Below, piece by piece: positions 15,380 to 23,596 of a DNA stretch of 36,626 nucleotides. This DNA is from CAYXDO01 sp964463485 (GTDB taxonomy: Bacteria > Myxococcota > Kuafuiibacteriia > Kuafuiibacteriales > Kuafuiibacteriaceae): contig CAYXDO010000107.1 of assembly GCA_964463485.1 (NCBI GenBank), positions 1 through 36,626 of the forward strand, written 5' to 3'. The position numbers were made by a program, and so were the translations under genes. The notes beneath the pieces are model-generated. The model worked only from the letters and a program-made list of their open reading frames with translations, had not been told where the DNA came from and made no database searches. How positions within the stretch are numbered: position 1 is the stretch's first letter; the number at the start of each line of letters is the position of its first letter.

Positions 15380-17620
15380 ATGGTACTCATGTTGGCCTGC
15401 TTTCTCCTCGCCGAGGCTTCCCAGGGTGCGCTATCCGGCGGCGAACCCGAAGTCATCGTGGTCGCGATCGAGATCAATGGACTTCCGCGGGGCGACGTCT
15501 TGGTGCTCAGGGCGGAACCCGACTTGTTCGCGTTGGAGACCGATCTCCTGCACGCGGGCGTTCGAGCACCGGCCGGTACCCGAAGTCTCATCAGCGACGG
15601 GGCGCGATATCTGTCCCTCTCGGCGCTGGGTAAGTTCGAGCTCGACGAGCTGCACGCCGGCCTGCGGGTGACACTTCCGGCCGAGCTATTCGAGGGAACG
15701 AAGCAGGACTTGTCCGCCAAGCACCGAATGCCGGAGCTCTCCGAAGCGGAGAGTGTAGCGTTGAACTACGCCGTCACGGTGGGCTCTCCTGCATCCGTCG
15801 ATGCGAGCAGCGAGGCTGCGCTGCGCCTCGGTGCCTTTCTCCTGACCTCTGAGGTGTCGGCGAGCGACCAGGCCTTTCGGCGCGGCTTGACTCTCGCTAG
15901 CTACGAGTGGCCGGAGTCATTGCTCTTCGCTGGGTTCGGAGAGCGGACTGCGACGTCTGGGAGCTTGGGGGGCGCAGCCGTCGTCGCAGGCTTACACCTG
16001 GTGCGCGACCGGGGCTTTGCACCGGCTCGCTCGTTCTTGCCGTCGTTTGGGCTCGCTGGGGTTGCGCCAAGGGCCTCCACGCTCGACGTGTATGTGAACG
16101 AGGAGCGAGTCCTGCGGCGCGCCATCCCTCCTGGCCCCTTCGAGCTCGACAACCTGCCGAGCGTCAACTCAGGCGCTGTCGACGTTCGCTACGTGCTCAC
16201 CGATCCCTTCGGCGCCGTCTCGGAGATGCACGAGTCATTCTACCAAGGGGGTCGCGTGCTCGCCCCCGGTCATAGCGACTTCGAATATTCGATCGGGGCC
16301 CGCCGGGAGTATGCCCCCGACCCGAACTGGTCGTGGTCCGAACCTATATTCATCGGACGGCACACGCTTGGGCTCACTCGAGCGCTGTCTGCCGGAGCCA
16401 GGCTAGAGGGGACGACCGACCTCGTGAGCGGCGGACTTGTGATCGTCCTTCAAGCGCCGCTTCTGGGTTCGGTCGAGGTCGAGGGCGCAGCCAGCGCAGA
16501 GTTTGGCGGAAAGAGTGGCTTTGCGGGGAGCGTCGCCTGGAGCTACGCACGCCGGTTCGGCTTGTCCGCTCTGTTCCGATGGGTCAGTGACGACTACTCT
16601 ACGGTCAGCCTCGCGGCCGACGGCGAGCGACCCAAATGGCACGCCCGCTTGGGTGCCGGCTTGCCGCTGTTCGGAAGTCTCTCTCTTCAGGCGAGTGTCG
16701 AGAGCACCGACTACGAAACTCGTGGCCGAGTCGACCGGCTCAGCGGGCAACTCAACGCCTTGGTGGGTTCGTGGCTCACGATGTCGGCCTCTGCGATCGC
16801 AGCGCGCGAAGACGAGCAGCCTCCTGCGACCGGGGTATTTTTTCGGGTCGGCGTCCACGGCGACTCGATGAGCGGTTCGATCGGCGTCAACGCCGACTCC
16901 GACGAGGCCGTGGCCGTGGCAGCCTTTTCCAGGCCAGCACCCCAGGTGGGGTTCGGCTTCGGCGCGAGCGGAAGCGCAGGCAGAGACCTCAGATCGGCCG
17001 GGGCGAACGTGCAGGCGAACGGTCAATATGGCGTGTACCGAGGTCAATACTTTCATTCGGCGAGCAGCGACTCAGGCTCGGTATCGACGGCGGGGAGTCT
17101 CGTCTTCGCGGGCGGAAGGGTCGCCGCAGCTCCCCCCGTCGAGTCGTTCGGTCTGGTCGAGGCCGGACTGCCGGGCATCCGAGTCTATCGAGGAGGTGAG
17201 TTGGGTCGAACGGACGAACGCGGCGTGCTCGTGATCCCTCGCCTCGAACCATACTCAGCCAATCAAATTCGAATTGCGCCGGAAGACGTCCCGTTCGACC
17301 ACACGGTCGGAGACGTTTCGCAGATCTCGGCGCCCCGCCGGCACGGCGGCGCGGTCACACGGTTCGACATTCATCCCTTGCGCCTGATTCGCGGCCGCGT
17401 CACCGACGGAGCCCCCCTCGATGGCGGCGACCTCATGGACGAGCACGGCCGTACGACACCCATAGCGCCGGACGGTGAGTTCGAGCTCGAGGGCCTGCCG
17501 CCCGGTCGCACTACACTTCGCGCCGTTCGAGGCGACTTCGAGTGTCTCGTTACCCTCGACGTCCCTCAACAGGTGGAGTCGGATGTTGGGACCGTTCACT
17601 GCGAGAGGGTCTCGCCATGA
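15380..17620 (+). CDS. fimbrial outer-membrane usher (CsuD-like)
   Basis: A 746-aa protein. Hydrophobic start MVLMLACFLLAEASQ serves as signal peptide. The N-terminal domain (about 22-115) has VVAIEINGLPRGDVLVL, as in archaic ushers. A large beta barrel follows, with LDVYVNEERVLRRAIPPGPFELDNLP and the 'VRYVLTDPFGAVSEMHESFYQG' plug-adjacent region. The C-terminal domain has GLPGIRVYRGGELGRTDERGVLVIPRLEPY, the usher motif for anchoring subunits, and RGRVTDGAPLDGGDL. It forms the pore through which the pilus is secreted. Stop overlaps the next ATG (ATGA). About 80-100 aa shorter than many ushers, mainly at the N-terminal side. Confidence 0.9.
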   Translation: MVLMLACFLLAEASQGALSGGEPEVIVVAIEINGLPRGDVLVLRAEPDLFALETDLLHAGVRAPAGTRSLISDGARYLSLSALGKFELDELHAGLRVTLPAELFEGTKQDLSAKHRMPELSEAESVALNYAVTVGSPASVDASSEAALRLGAFLLTSEVSASDQAFRRGLTLASYEWPESLLFAGFGERTATSGSLGGAAVVAGLHLVRDRGFAPARSFLPSFGLAGVAPRASTLDVYVNEERVLRRAIPPGPFELDNLPSVNSGAVDVRYVLTDPFGAVSEMHESFYQGGRVLAPGHSDFEYSIGARREYAPDPNWSWSEPIFIGRHTLGLTRALSAGARLEGTTDLVSGGLVIVLQAPLLGSVEVEGAASAEFGGKSGFAGSVAWSYARRFGLSALFRWVSDDYSTVSLAADGERPKWHARLGAGLPLFGSLSLQASVESTDYETRGRVDRLSGQLNALVGSWLTMSASAIAAREDEQPPATGVFFRVGVHGDSMSGSIGVNADSDEAVAVAAFSRPAPQVGFGFGASGSAGRDLRSAGANVQANGQYGVYRGQYFHSASSDSGSVSTAGSLVFAGGRVAAAPPVESFGLVEAGLPGIRVYRGGELGRTDERGVLVIPRLEPYSANQIRIAPEDVPFDHTVGDVSQISAPRRHGGAVTRFDIHPLRLIRGRVTDGAPLDGGDLMDEHGRTTPIAPDGEFELEGLPPGRTTLRAVRGDFECLVTLDVPQQVESDVGTVHCERVSP

Positions 17621-18084
17621 CGAGCTCGCGATCGGCAGTCCTCATCGCCCTGGCCAGCGGCTCGTTCGAGGGGACCGCTCGAGCCGTCCCGGCCTGCACC
17701 GTCGACGTCGTCGAGGCTGTGAATTTCGGAGTCTATGACTCGTTCAATCCGAGCCCGACCTCTGGGCTCGGGCGTCTGGAGTTCTCGTGTGTCGAGCTCG
17801 GTGCCCAGCAAGTGACGGTGACGATCTCTCCAGGCAACAGCGCACCCAGCTTTGCTCGATTCGCGCTGTTCGGGTCGAGCCAACTCTCCTACAACCTTTT
17901 CCTCGATCCCAGCCACACGCTGATCTGGGGCGACGGAATCACAGGAGGCACGCAGCTCGCGGGGCCCTTCACACTGTTGGACGGGGAGCGACTCTCGCTG
18001 TCGATCTACGGCTCGATCCCCTCCGGCCAGGTGGTGGCGGCGGGGTCATACGGCGACACCTTGCTTTATACGATCGCCTTCTGA
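17617..18084 (+). CDS. spore coat U (SCPU) domain subunit, possible tip adhesin
   Basis: A 155-aa secreted protein. The ATG at 17617 overlaps the usher stop and is preferred over the longer frame from 17542, which lies inside the usher. Weak signal sequence (AVLIALASG) then VPACTVDVVEAVNFGVYDSFNP, LEFSCVELG, and C-terminal YGSIPSGQVVAAGSYGDTLLYTIAF, which is the conserved ending of SCPU proteins. In Csu operons the subunit after the usher is the tip adhesin CsuE, which usually has two domains; here only one domain is present, so tip function is inferred from position. Confidence 0.85.
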   Translation: MTSSRSAVLIALASGSFEGTARAVPACTVDVVEAVNFGVYDSFNPSPTSGLGRLEFSCVELGAQQVTVTISPGNSAPSFARFALFGSSQLSYNLFLDPSHTLIWGDGITGGTQLAGPFTLLDGERLSLSIYGSIPSGQVVAAGSYGDTLLYTIAF

Positions 18085-18091
18085 GGCTGTT

Positions 18092-20005
18092 GTGAATCGA
18101 CGATTTCCAGAAAACCCGCCCTCGACGCCTTCGCGGGCCCTTTGTTGCCTGATCAGTGCCGGCGTCACCGTCAGCGCGTTCCAGGCGCCCGGCCATGCAG
18201 CAGAGCCGGCCCTGATCGTCGGCGAGCGCTTTGGGCTTCCGTTGGGCAAGCTCGGAATCAACGATTTGGAGTCTGCGCGCATTGCCGATCATCTCGACTG
18301 GAATCTCGCGACGTGGATCGGCTTCTCCAACGACCCTCTCATCCAGCAGCCCAGCGGTCGGGCGCTGATTGACGGTCGACTCTCGGCGACCGTGCTCGGC
18401 TCGGTGTCATTGTTCGAGCTCGTCGAGGTCGGGGCGGCGGTGCCGATGATCCTGGCCCAAGCGGCCGGAGCTGACCAGCCCGAGCTGTCGAGCATGGCGC
18501 TCGGCTCGGTCCGCGTGGGGATGAAGCTCGGCTTGCTCGCTGGTGGCGAGAGAGGACTGAGTCTGGCCGTGTTGTCGACGATCCATTCTCCGGCCGGGAC
18601 GAGTCAGGCCCATGCTGGCGAGAGCCGGTTTGCTTTCGGTCACGACGCGCTGGTGGAGCACGGACTCGGGCCCGGTCGTTTCGTGCTGGGGATCGGTCAT
18701 TTGTTGCGGGCCTCGGACCCGGGTCCATTCCTGCTGGGTCACGAGCTCCATGCTGGCCTTGGGTACGCCTTTCCGTCCCCTTGGGATCAAAAAGCCGAGC
18801 TGGCAATCGACCTGACCTCCGCAACGAGTCTCGTGAACGCCGCCGAAGACCCCATCGGTGCAGAGCTCGGCGCCGGCCTGACTCAGCCGGTGAACGACCG
18901 ACTCAGCGTGCTGACCGGGGCGACGGTCGGGTGGGGAGACCGAGCGGGGATTCCGACCTGGCGGGCCTACGTCGCGCTGAGAATCCTGAGCGAGCAGGGC
19001 GCAGAAGCTCGGCTTCGAGTGTCCTCGGAGGAGGAGGCGCCCGCGGAGCCTTTCCTCACCGTGGGAGGTTTTGCTCAAACGTCGGCCCAAGTGGTGGCTT
19101 CCGATCCAGGCTCGTCGAGCTTGCGCATCGACGAGCTCGAGGTCGATATCTCGCGTTCGCTGTTCTCTTGGCTACGAGCGAGCGCGGAGCTTCAAATTCG
19201 GCACATGGATGTCTTTGGTGCTACGGCCGGATTTCCTGCGCTCGGAAAGATCTTCGAGAGGCTCGCCGTCGAAGCCCAAGTACGCGACTCCGGCCTGAGT
19301 TTCGAGTTTGGCCGAATTGCGCTCCTGGGTGACTCGGATATCCTCGATGCTCCGACTCGTAGGAGCTACTCACGAACCTATACCGAGGACTTGTGGGCTC
19401 CTAGCTTTGGAAACGGCGGCGCGATCCGCTGGACGAGCGGCGATTTCGGGATCTTCGTCAGCGGCTCCAAGAGCGCCGCGAGGATCGACCGAGACGATCT
19501 GCCCGCTGCGTTTGCGACGCGGCTTCAGTGGGTGGGCAAGCCGATCCGCGTCTGGGCCGACTATTTGGGCTCGAGCATGGCAGGACAAGGCGCTCGACAC
19601 GGCGGTCGCTTGGGACTTCACGCGGAAGCCGGAGCGGTGACGGGAGCGGTCGAGGCGTCCGTCGTTCGAGCTCCTTCTCTTTCCGTCGCACGATGGCTGA
19701 GCGTGAAGGGTGAGTTGGGTTGGCAGCCGATGGACGGGTTGTGGACGAATCTGCGCTACGAGCGCGTTCGAGACGCCAACGGGGAACACTTCGCCGGCAG
19801 CTCGGCGCAGCTGCCCGGCGTCGCATTCGTCCGGGGTCCGGACCTAGAGTTGGGTGTCGCTACTCTCAGCGTCACCTACCGCGTCAGCAACGCCGCGAAA
19901 CTGACCTTCGAAGGGCGCAGCGATTTCGAGCTCGCGGACAACAAGCCGTTCAATGGTCGGTCATCCCGTCAGGGAGTGTTCGTCAGCCTCGACCATGAGC
20001 TGTAG
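18092..20005 (+). CDS. outer-membrane protein with two beta-barrel-like halves
   Basis: A 637-aa protein starting at a GTG 7 bp after the SCPU stop, so it belongs to the pilus operon. Signal peptide ends around GHAAEP. Residues about 40-300 look like the N-terminal beta barrel of myxobacterial OmpA-type proteins (NDLESARIADHLDWN, GSVSLFELVEVGAAVPM, LAVLSTIHSPAG). Instead of an OmpA peptidoglycan-binding domain, residues about 325-637 form a second porin-like half (FLTVGGFAQTSAQV, RIDELEVDISRSLF, RASAELQIRHMD, LSFEFGRIAL) ending in an aromatic-poor C-terminus (VFVSLDHEL). Function unknown; it may anchor, decorate or assist the pilus. Its 3' end overlaps the convergent LuxR gene by 23 bp. Confidence 0.82.
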   Translation: MNRRFPENPPSTPSRALCCLISAGVTVSAFQAPGHAAEPALIVGERFGLPLGKLGINDLESARIADHLDWNLATWIGFSNDPLIQQPSGRALIDGRLSATVLGSVSLFELVEVGAAVPMILAQAAGADQPELSSMALGSVRVGMKLGLLAGGERGLSLAVLSTIHSPAGTSQAHAGESRFAFGHDALVEHGLGPGRFVLGIGHLLRASDPGPFLLGHELHAGLGYAFPSPWDQKAELAIDLTSATSLVNAAEDPIGAELGAGLTQPVNDRLSVLTGATVGWGDRAGIPTWRAYVALRILSEQGAEARLRVSSEEEAPAEPFLTVGGFAQTSAQVVASDPGSSSLRIDELEVDISRSLFSWLRASAELQIRHMDVFGATAGFPALGKIFERLAVEAQVRDSGLSFEFGRIALLGDSDILDAPTRRSYSRTYTEDLWAPSFGNGGAIRWTSGDFGIFVSGSKSAARIDRDDLPAAFATRLQWVGKPIRVWADYLGSSMAGQGARHGGRLGLHAEAGAVTGAVEASVVRAPSLSVARWLSVKGELGWQPMDGLWTNLRYERVRDANGEHFAGSSAQLPGVAFVRGPDLELGVATLSVTYRVSNAAKLTFEGRSDFELADNKPFNGRSSRQGVFVSLDHEL

Positions 20006-20705
20006 TCGGCCTCATGCCCGCGGGTGTGCTCGATCCTCCCAACATCACACGCACGAGGTCGGACTGGCGATGGGTGTTCGTCTTTCGCATGATGCCTTTG
20101 AGGCGAGTCCTTAGCCCCTCGAGGGAGACGTCCAGTTCGACCGCAGCATCCTTGAGAGTAGCGCCGTTCAAAATGAGAATCGCCAGCGCGGCCTCGCAGC
20201 GCGTGAAATCGAAGAGCTCTCTCAACGCTCGCGGCGAGATCTTGGCTCCCTCTGGACGGTCGACGGCGACGACCACTCCTCGAAACGTCCCCCTCGCGAC
20301 CGACCGCATGTGCAGGGTCACCGCTGCCAGGCCGCTCTCGCGAGTGATTCTCAACTGTGATCCTGAGGCGACTCTCGCGCTGAGCAACTCGTCCATGTGG
20401 GTTCGGAGCGCTGCGTTCTCCGCGGCGTCACGAGCCGTCAAACGGTTGTTTGAGATGCACAGGCAGTCCCCTTCGTCCAGCACCGCCCTAGCGATGGAGC
20501 TCGCGAAGCGAACTCGTACGATGTCGTCGACCAACAGGACGCCCAAACCCACTGTCGTAAGGCCGGCGCTCAACGCAGAAACGAGCGCACGCTCGGTCTC
20601 GAGGTGAGGCAGGATATCTCGACGGTCTGTCTCGCGGGCTCGACGCTCTACCGGATCAGTTTGTTTCCGCGCAAATTCGGTACCCGGATAGTCCGCATTC
20701 CACAT
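19983..20705 (-). CDS. LuxR-type HTH regulator, short paralogue
   Basis: A 240-aa protein from the ATG at 20705. The open frame runs to 21017, but the extra 104 residues contain the translated GTGCCC repeat and have no similarity to the paralogues. Residues about 40-150 form a PAS-like region (VLLVDDIVRVRFASSIARAVLDEGD). The C-terminus is a LuxR-type HTH (SPRALRELFDFTRCEAALAI, VSLEGLRTRLKGIMRKTNTHRQSDLVRVMLGG). It is homologous to the proteins at 21044 and 22355 but lacks their roughly 130-170 residue N-terminal domain. Likely a DNA-binding regulator of nearby genes. Confidence 0.85.
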   Translation of the reverse strand: MWNADYPGTEFARKQTDPVERRARETDRRDILPHLETERALVSALSAGLTTVGLGVLLVDDIVRVRFASSIARAVLDEGDCLCISNNRLTARDAAENAALRTHMDELLSARVASGSQLRITRESGLAAVTLHMRSVARGTFRGVVVAVDRPEGAKISPRALRELFDFTRCEAALAILILNGATLKDAAVELDVSLEGLRTRLKGIMRKTNTHRQSDLVRVMLGGSSTPAGMRPTTAHGRG

Positions 20706-20791
20706 CCGCCGATTCTCCGGACCCGAGGCGTCATCAGCATCGCCCAGCACCCGCGATTCGTAGCGCCGCCGGACAGCACCTGGCCATGACT

Positions 20792-20804
20792 CGATCGGGT
20801 GAGG
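20792..20804. promoter_or_regulatory. CGATCGGGTGAGG half-site upstream of short LuxR gene
   Basis: Thirteen bases identical to 12675-12687; the left arm (GACT) is degenerate compared with CACC. It is about 90 bp upstream of the LuxR start at 20705. Candidate binding site. Confidence 0.4.
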
Positions 20805-20901
20805 TCTGTAGTCCTGGCCGTCGACGGAATTTGTCTCGACGCAACCGCTCCGCGAACTCAGTACACGTCCTGAGAAGTTTGACCAAGCGAGGTTTCGCAC
20901 C

Positions 20902-20919
20902 GTGCCCGTGCCCGTGCCC
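20902..20919 (+). repeat. three GTGCCC hexamers
   Basis: Same unit and orientation as the seven-copy array at 11036. Suggests that the hexamers at the two sites have a common origin. Confidence 0.85.
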
Positions 20920-21043
20920 GACGCGATTCCCCAATGGAGCACTGCCGAGCAGTGTCTTTGCAGCCGGGCGATCCAGCGCACCGGGGCTGGCCACGCCGCG
21001 GTTGCTTCCGTGGTCACGAACTGCGCGTGGACCGGTACTCAGG

Positions 21044-22126
21044 TCATCTTGACTCCGAGCTTCTGTTGGGTCCGCCGAGCAAGACGCGAATCAAGTCCGC
21101 TTGTCTGTGGGTGTCCGTCTTCTTCATCAGTTGCTTGAGCTGTGTTCGAACCGTCTCGATACCCACGCTCAGCTCGTTTGCCGCTTCCTTGAGCGTCGAC
21201 CCTTTGACGAGCGCCGCCGCGAGCTTGGATTCGGCGCGTGTGAGCTCGAAGAGCTCGGCCAACATTTCCGGCGTCAAGCGCTCGACTCGTTCGGGTCGAT
21301 CTACTGCGACGACGACGTAGCGTGCCCGGCCCGAGCTTCCTGCCGACATTCGAAGCGTGATGGCAGCGCCGTCCGAGGGCCGTTTCACGCGCATCGACGT
21401 CGTGGCGCCGGCACGCGCGATGGAGAGCTCATGGACATGCTCCCGAAACTTCGCGTCGTCCTCGGGGTCGAGCAGCCCAAGTCGTTCGTCTGCCACGATG
21501 AGCCCGTCGTGCTCGTCGACGATTTGGAGGGCGGTTTCGCTGGCGTGCCGAATTCGACCGTCCGCTTCCAGCACGACGATTCCCAGGCCGAGTGCGCTCA
21601 GGCTCGAAGAGAGAGCAGCGCTCACCGTTCGTTCCTCTTCGAGCTCGATCTCCGTTCGCACCGCAGCCGCGAAGGCGCTCAACCTTGCCTCGATTTGGAC
21701 GCCATCCTGTGGCACTCCTCCCTCGGTTCGCGCGACGATCATCGCGAAGCCAGCGTGCTCGGAGAGTACGACGCACAGCCACCAACTTCGTTCGGAGACG
21801 GAAATGGACTCGACCCATTCCTTCCGAGGCCACGCCGAGCTCGAGCCAAACGCGCCGTTGAGGCGGGTCACGAGTGCGCGATGGAGCCTGGGCCGAAGCT
21901 CGGCCTCGACCTCGTTTGACAATCCGAGCACGCCCAGGCAGCGGATCGCATCCCTTTGAAGTGAATACGAGGCGCCGACCACCGGGCCGAGGACGTCACG
22001 AAACCCGTCCACGCCGAGCGGGTCGCCGATGGCGTCTGCCCCACGGAGCTCGTAGGTCGAGGAAATGGGCGCTCCTTCGTCACTCCGATCGAAAGTCGCA
22101 CCCGCGGTTTTGCGCCTCGCTCCCAT
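21044..22126 (-). CDS. LuxR-type HTH regulator
   Basis: A 360-aa protein, ATG at 22126. Residues about 30-160 form an N-terminal helical sensor-like domain (GFRDVLGPVV, ALVTRLNGAF, RSWWLCVVLSEHAGFAMIVAR). Residues about 165-270 form a PAS-like domain (GLGIVVLEADGRIRHASETALQIVDEHDG). The C-terminal LuxR HTH reads LTPEMLAELFELTRAESKLAAALVKG, IETVRTQLKQLMKKTDTHRQADLIRVLLGG. This is the pattern of stand-alone HTH regulators with a PAS input, common in high-GC proteobacteria. Divergent from the paralogue at 22355, across a 228-bp promoter region with a shared palindrome. Confidence 0.9.
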   Translation of the reverse strand: MGARRKTAGATFDRSDEGAPISSTYELRGADAIGDPLGVDGFRDVLGPVVGASYSLQRDAIRCLGVLGLSNEVEAELRPRLHRALVTRLNGAFGSSSAWPRKEWVESISVSERSWWLCVVLSEHAGFAMIVARTEGGVPQDGVQIEARLSAFAAAVRTEIELEEERTVSAALSSSLSALGLGIVVLEADGRIRHASETALQIVDEHDGLIVADERLGLLDPEDDAKFREHVHELSIARAGATTSMRVKRPSDGAAITLRMSAGSSGRARYVVVAVDRPERVERLTPEMLAELFELTRAESKLAAALVKGSTLKEAANELSVGIETVRTQLKQLMKKTDTHRQADLIRVLLGGPNRSSESR

Positions 22127-22198
22127 TCTACTTTGACTGCCACGAAAAAGAGAGAGCAGCCGATCAGAGTCGACTACACGAGGAAGACGAACATTGCG

Positions 22199-22214
22199 CC
22201 ACCCGAACGGGTGG
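22199..22214. promoter_or_regulatory. CCACCCGAACGGGTGG palindrome between divergent LuxR genes
   Basis: A perfect 7-bp inverted repeat around AA. Core CACCCGAACGGGTG is one base different from the palindrome at 12669. Directly after it, at 22231-22250, is a tandem 10-mer CCGTTGTCCG x2. Located 73 bp from one LuxR start and 141 bp from the other, so it fits autoregulation of both. Confidence 0.6.
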
Positions 22215-22354
22215 GCTCGATCTTTGGCGACCGTTGTCCGCCGTTGTCCGCCCTATCGGTCACGGAATGGCATCTGAGTCCTCTGCAAAGGACACTCAGA
22301 GCGGAGTTGTTCTTGATCGGGCCTGGCCCGTGGGGTGCACACGCAGCCTATTCG

Positions 22355-23596
22355 ATGTCAGACAGTCGGCTCGAGGTGGGCGAGCTCAGGTTGAGGTTCT
22401 CCGAGACACTTCGGACACGCAGGTGGGCAGACGCGTTACGCATGCTCACGGCGTGCCTCGAGTCGACTTGTGCGGCGCTCGTCCTTGCGCGTCCGGAACC
22501 AGAAGCGGTGGCATGCGTGGGGCTCCAAGGTTCATGGGGCTCGGTGTTCGACGAATCGCGGATTCTCCTGGCACATTCGTACCAGGTTGCATCCTTCGTC
22601 ATGCAACTCAGTGGGCCGCGACACCCGGGGCCCGGGCTCGCTTTGGTGGCGCGCAGGGCATCTTGGGCAGGGATTCTTTTGCTCTATCGCAACCCGGGCG
22701 ACGCCGAGTTTGGCGCGCGGTCCGAGGCCCTCGCCCGAGAGTTGCTCCCTGCCCTGGAGGAGCTCGAGGCCTGTGAGCGACGGGCCGCCGAGCTGCGCGT
22801 CGAGCGTGACGCCTGGGCGAGCGTGCTCGACGTCCTCGAGATCGGAGCGATCCTTGTCGACTCGAACCTCCATGTCATTCGGGAGACCAGCGAAGCCATG
22901 CGAATCCTCCAAGAGGGGGATGGCCTGTACCTGAAGGCGCGGCGGCTCTCTTGTGTCGATCCCGAGGGAGAGGCTCGACTGCGAGCGGCGGTCCGTGAGA
23001 CCGCGCGAGGGAGCACGCCGACGGTTCCGAAGATTCTCCGAATCCTTCGCGAGGGAGATCGCGCTCCGATGACTGTGAAAGTCTCCCGTGTTTCGGCGCT
23101 GCCGAGCGAGTCGGTCGCGGTAATCATCGACGCCCCAGAGCGTGCAGATCGAGTCTCTCGCCGAGCGCTCGAGGATTTGTACGGATTCACGAGAGCAGAG
23201 TCCCGCGTGGCTTGCGCTCTGGTCGCGGGCCAGACGCTCAAAGAGATCGCCTTCGACTCGAGCCTGAGTCTGGAGACGATCCGAAGTCAGCTCAAGGCGC
23301 TCATGCAGAAGACCGGCACTCGCCGCCAGACCGACCTCGTACGCGCATTGCTCGGCGGACCCACGGGTTTGGTGCTCCGCCCGCGAACTCGCGGAGGCGT
23401 CCGCACCCTCGCGAATCTCCCGGTGCGCGGCAAGAACGATCAAACGGAAGAGTCAAAGCTCGCCGTTCGGATAGCTTGGCTCGAGGCACCATCCAAGATA
23501 GGCCTTGAGCCCTTCGAGCTCCCTGGACCGAAACACGAATTTGAGGTGAAGGCTTCGGACGAGCTCGGCGTCGACTCCCTCATGGACGACCTTTGA
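22355..23596 (+). CDS. LuxR-type HTH regulator with C-terminal extension
   Basis: About 413 aa from the ATG at 22355 (MSDSRLEVGELR); the frame opens further back at 22133, but those codons look like promoter DNA. An N-terminal helical domain (about 1-165), a PAS-like domain (EIGAILVDSNLHVIRETSEAMRILQEGDG) and a LuxR HTH (VSRRALEDLYGFTRAESRVACAL, LSLETIRSQLKALMQKTGTRRQTDLVRALLGG) are present. The paralogues end a few residues after LLGG, but this one continues for about 80 residues, the last 48 of them antisense to the 343-aa gene. The extension is probably read-through with no function. Confidence 0.88.
   Translation: MSDSRLEVGELRLRFSETLRTRRWADALRMLTACLESTCAALVLARPEPEAVACVGLQGSWGSVFDESRILLAHSYQVASFVMQLSGPRHPGPGLALVARRASWAGILLLYRNPGDAEFGARSEALARELLPALEELEACERRAAELRVERDAWASVLDVLEIGAILVDSNLHVIRETSEAMRILQEGDGLYLKARRLSCVDPEGEARLRAAVRETARGSTPTVPKILRILREGDRAPMTVKVSRVSALPSESVAVIIDAPERADRVSRRALEDLYGFTRAESRVACALVAGQTLKEIAFDSSLSLETIRSQLKALMQKTGTRRQTDLVRALLGGPTGLVLRPRTRGGVRTLANLPVRGKNDQTEESKLAVRIAWLEAPSKIGLEPFELPGPKHEFEVKASDELGVDSLMDDL

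Larger units (their letters stand above)
20706..21043. other. intergenic region with operator half-site and hexamers
   Basis: 338 bp between the two minus-strand LuxR genes with no protein-like frame. CGATCGGGTGAGG at 20792-20804 is identical over 13 bases to the right half of the 12669 palindrome. Three GTGCCC copies lie at 20902-20919. This is where the N-terminal part of the short LuxR paralogue would be expected; it is absent. Confidence 0.55.

Noticed and set aside
14473..17252. Several antisense frames over the chaperone and usher genes
   Set aside because: Shadow frames from third-position GC bias; the plus-strand genes have clear family signatures.
20734..20994. Frame encoding a GHGHGHG stretch, possible metal-binding peptide
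   Set aside because: The stretch is only the translated GTGCCC repeat in reverse; nothing else supports a gene.
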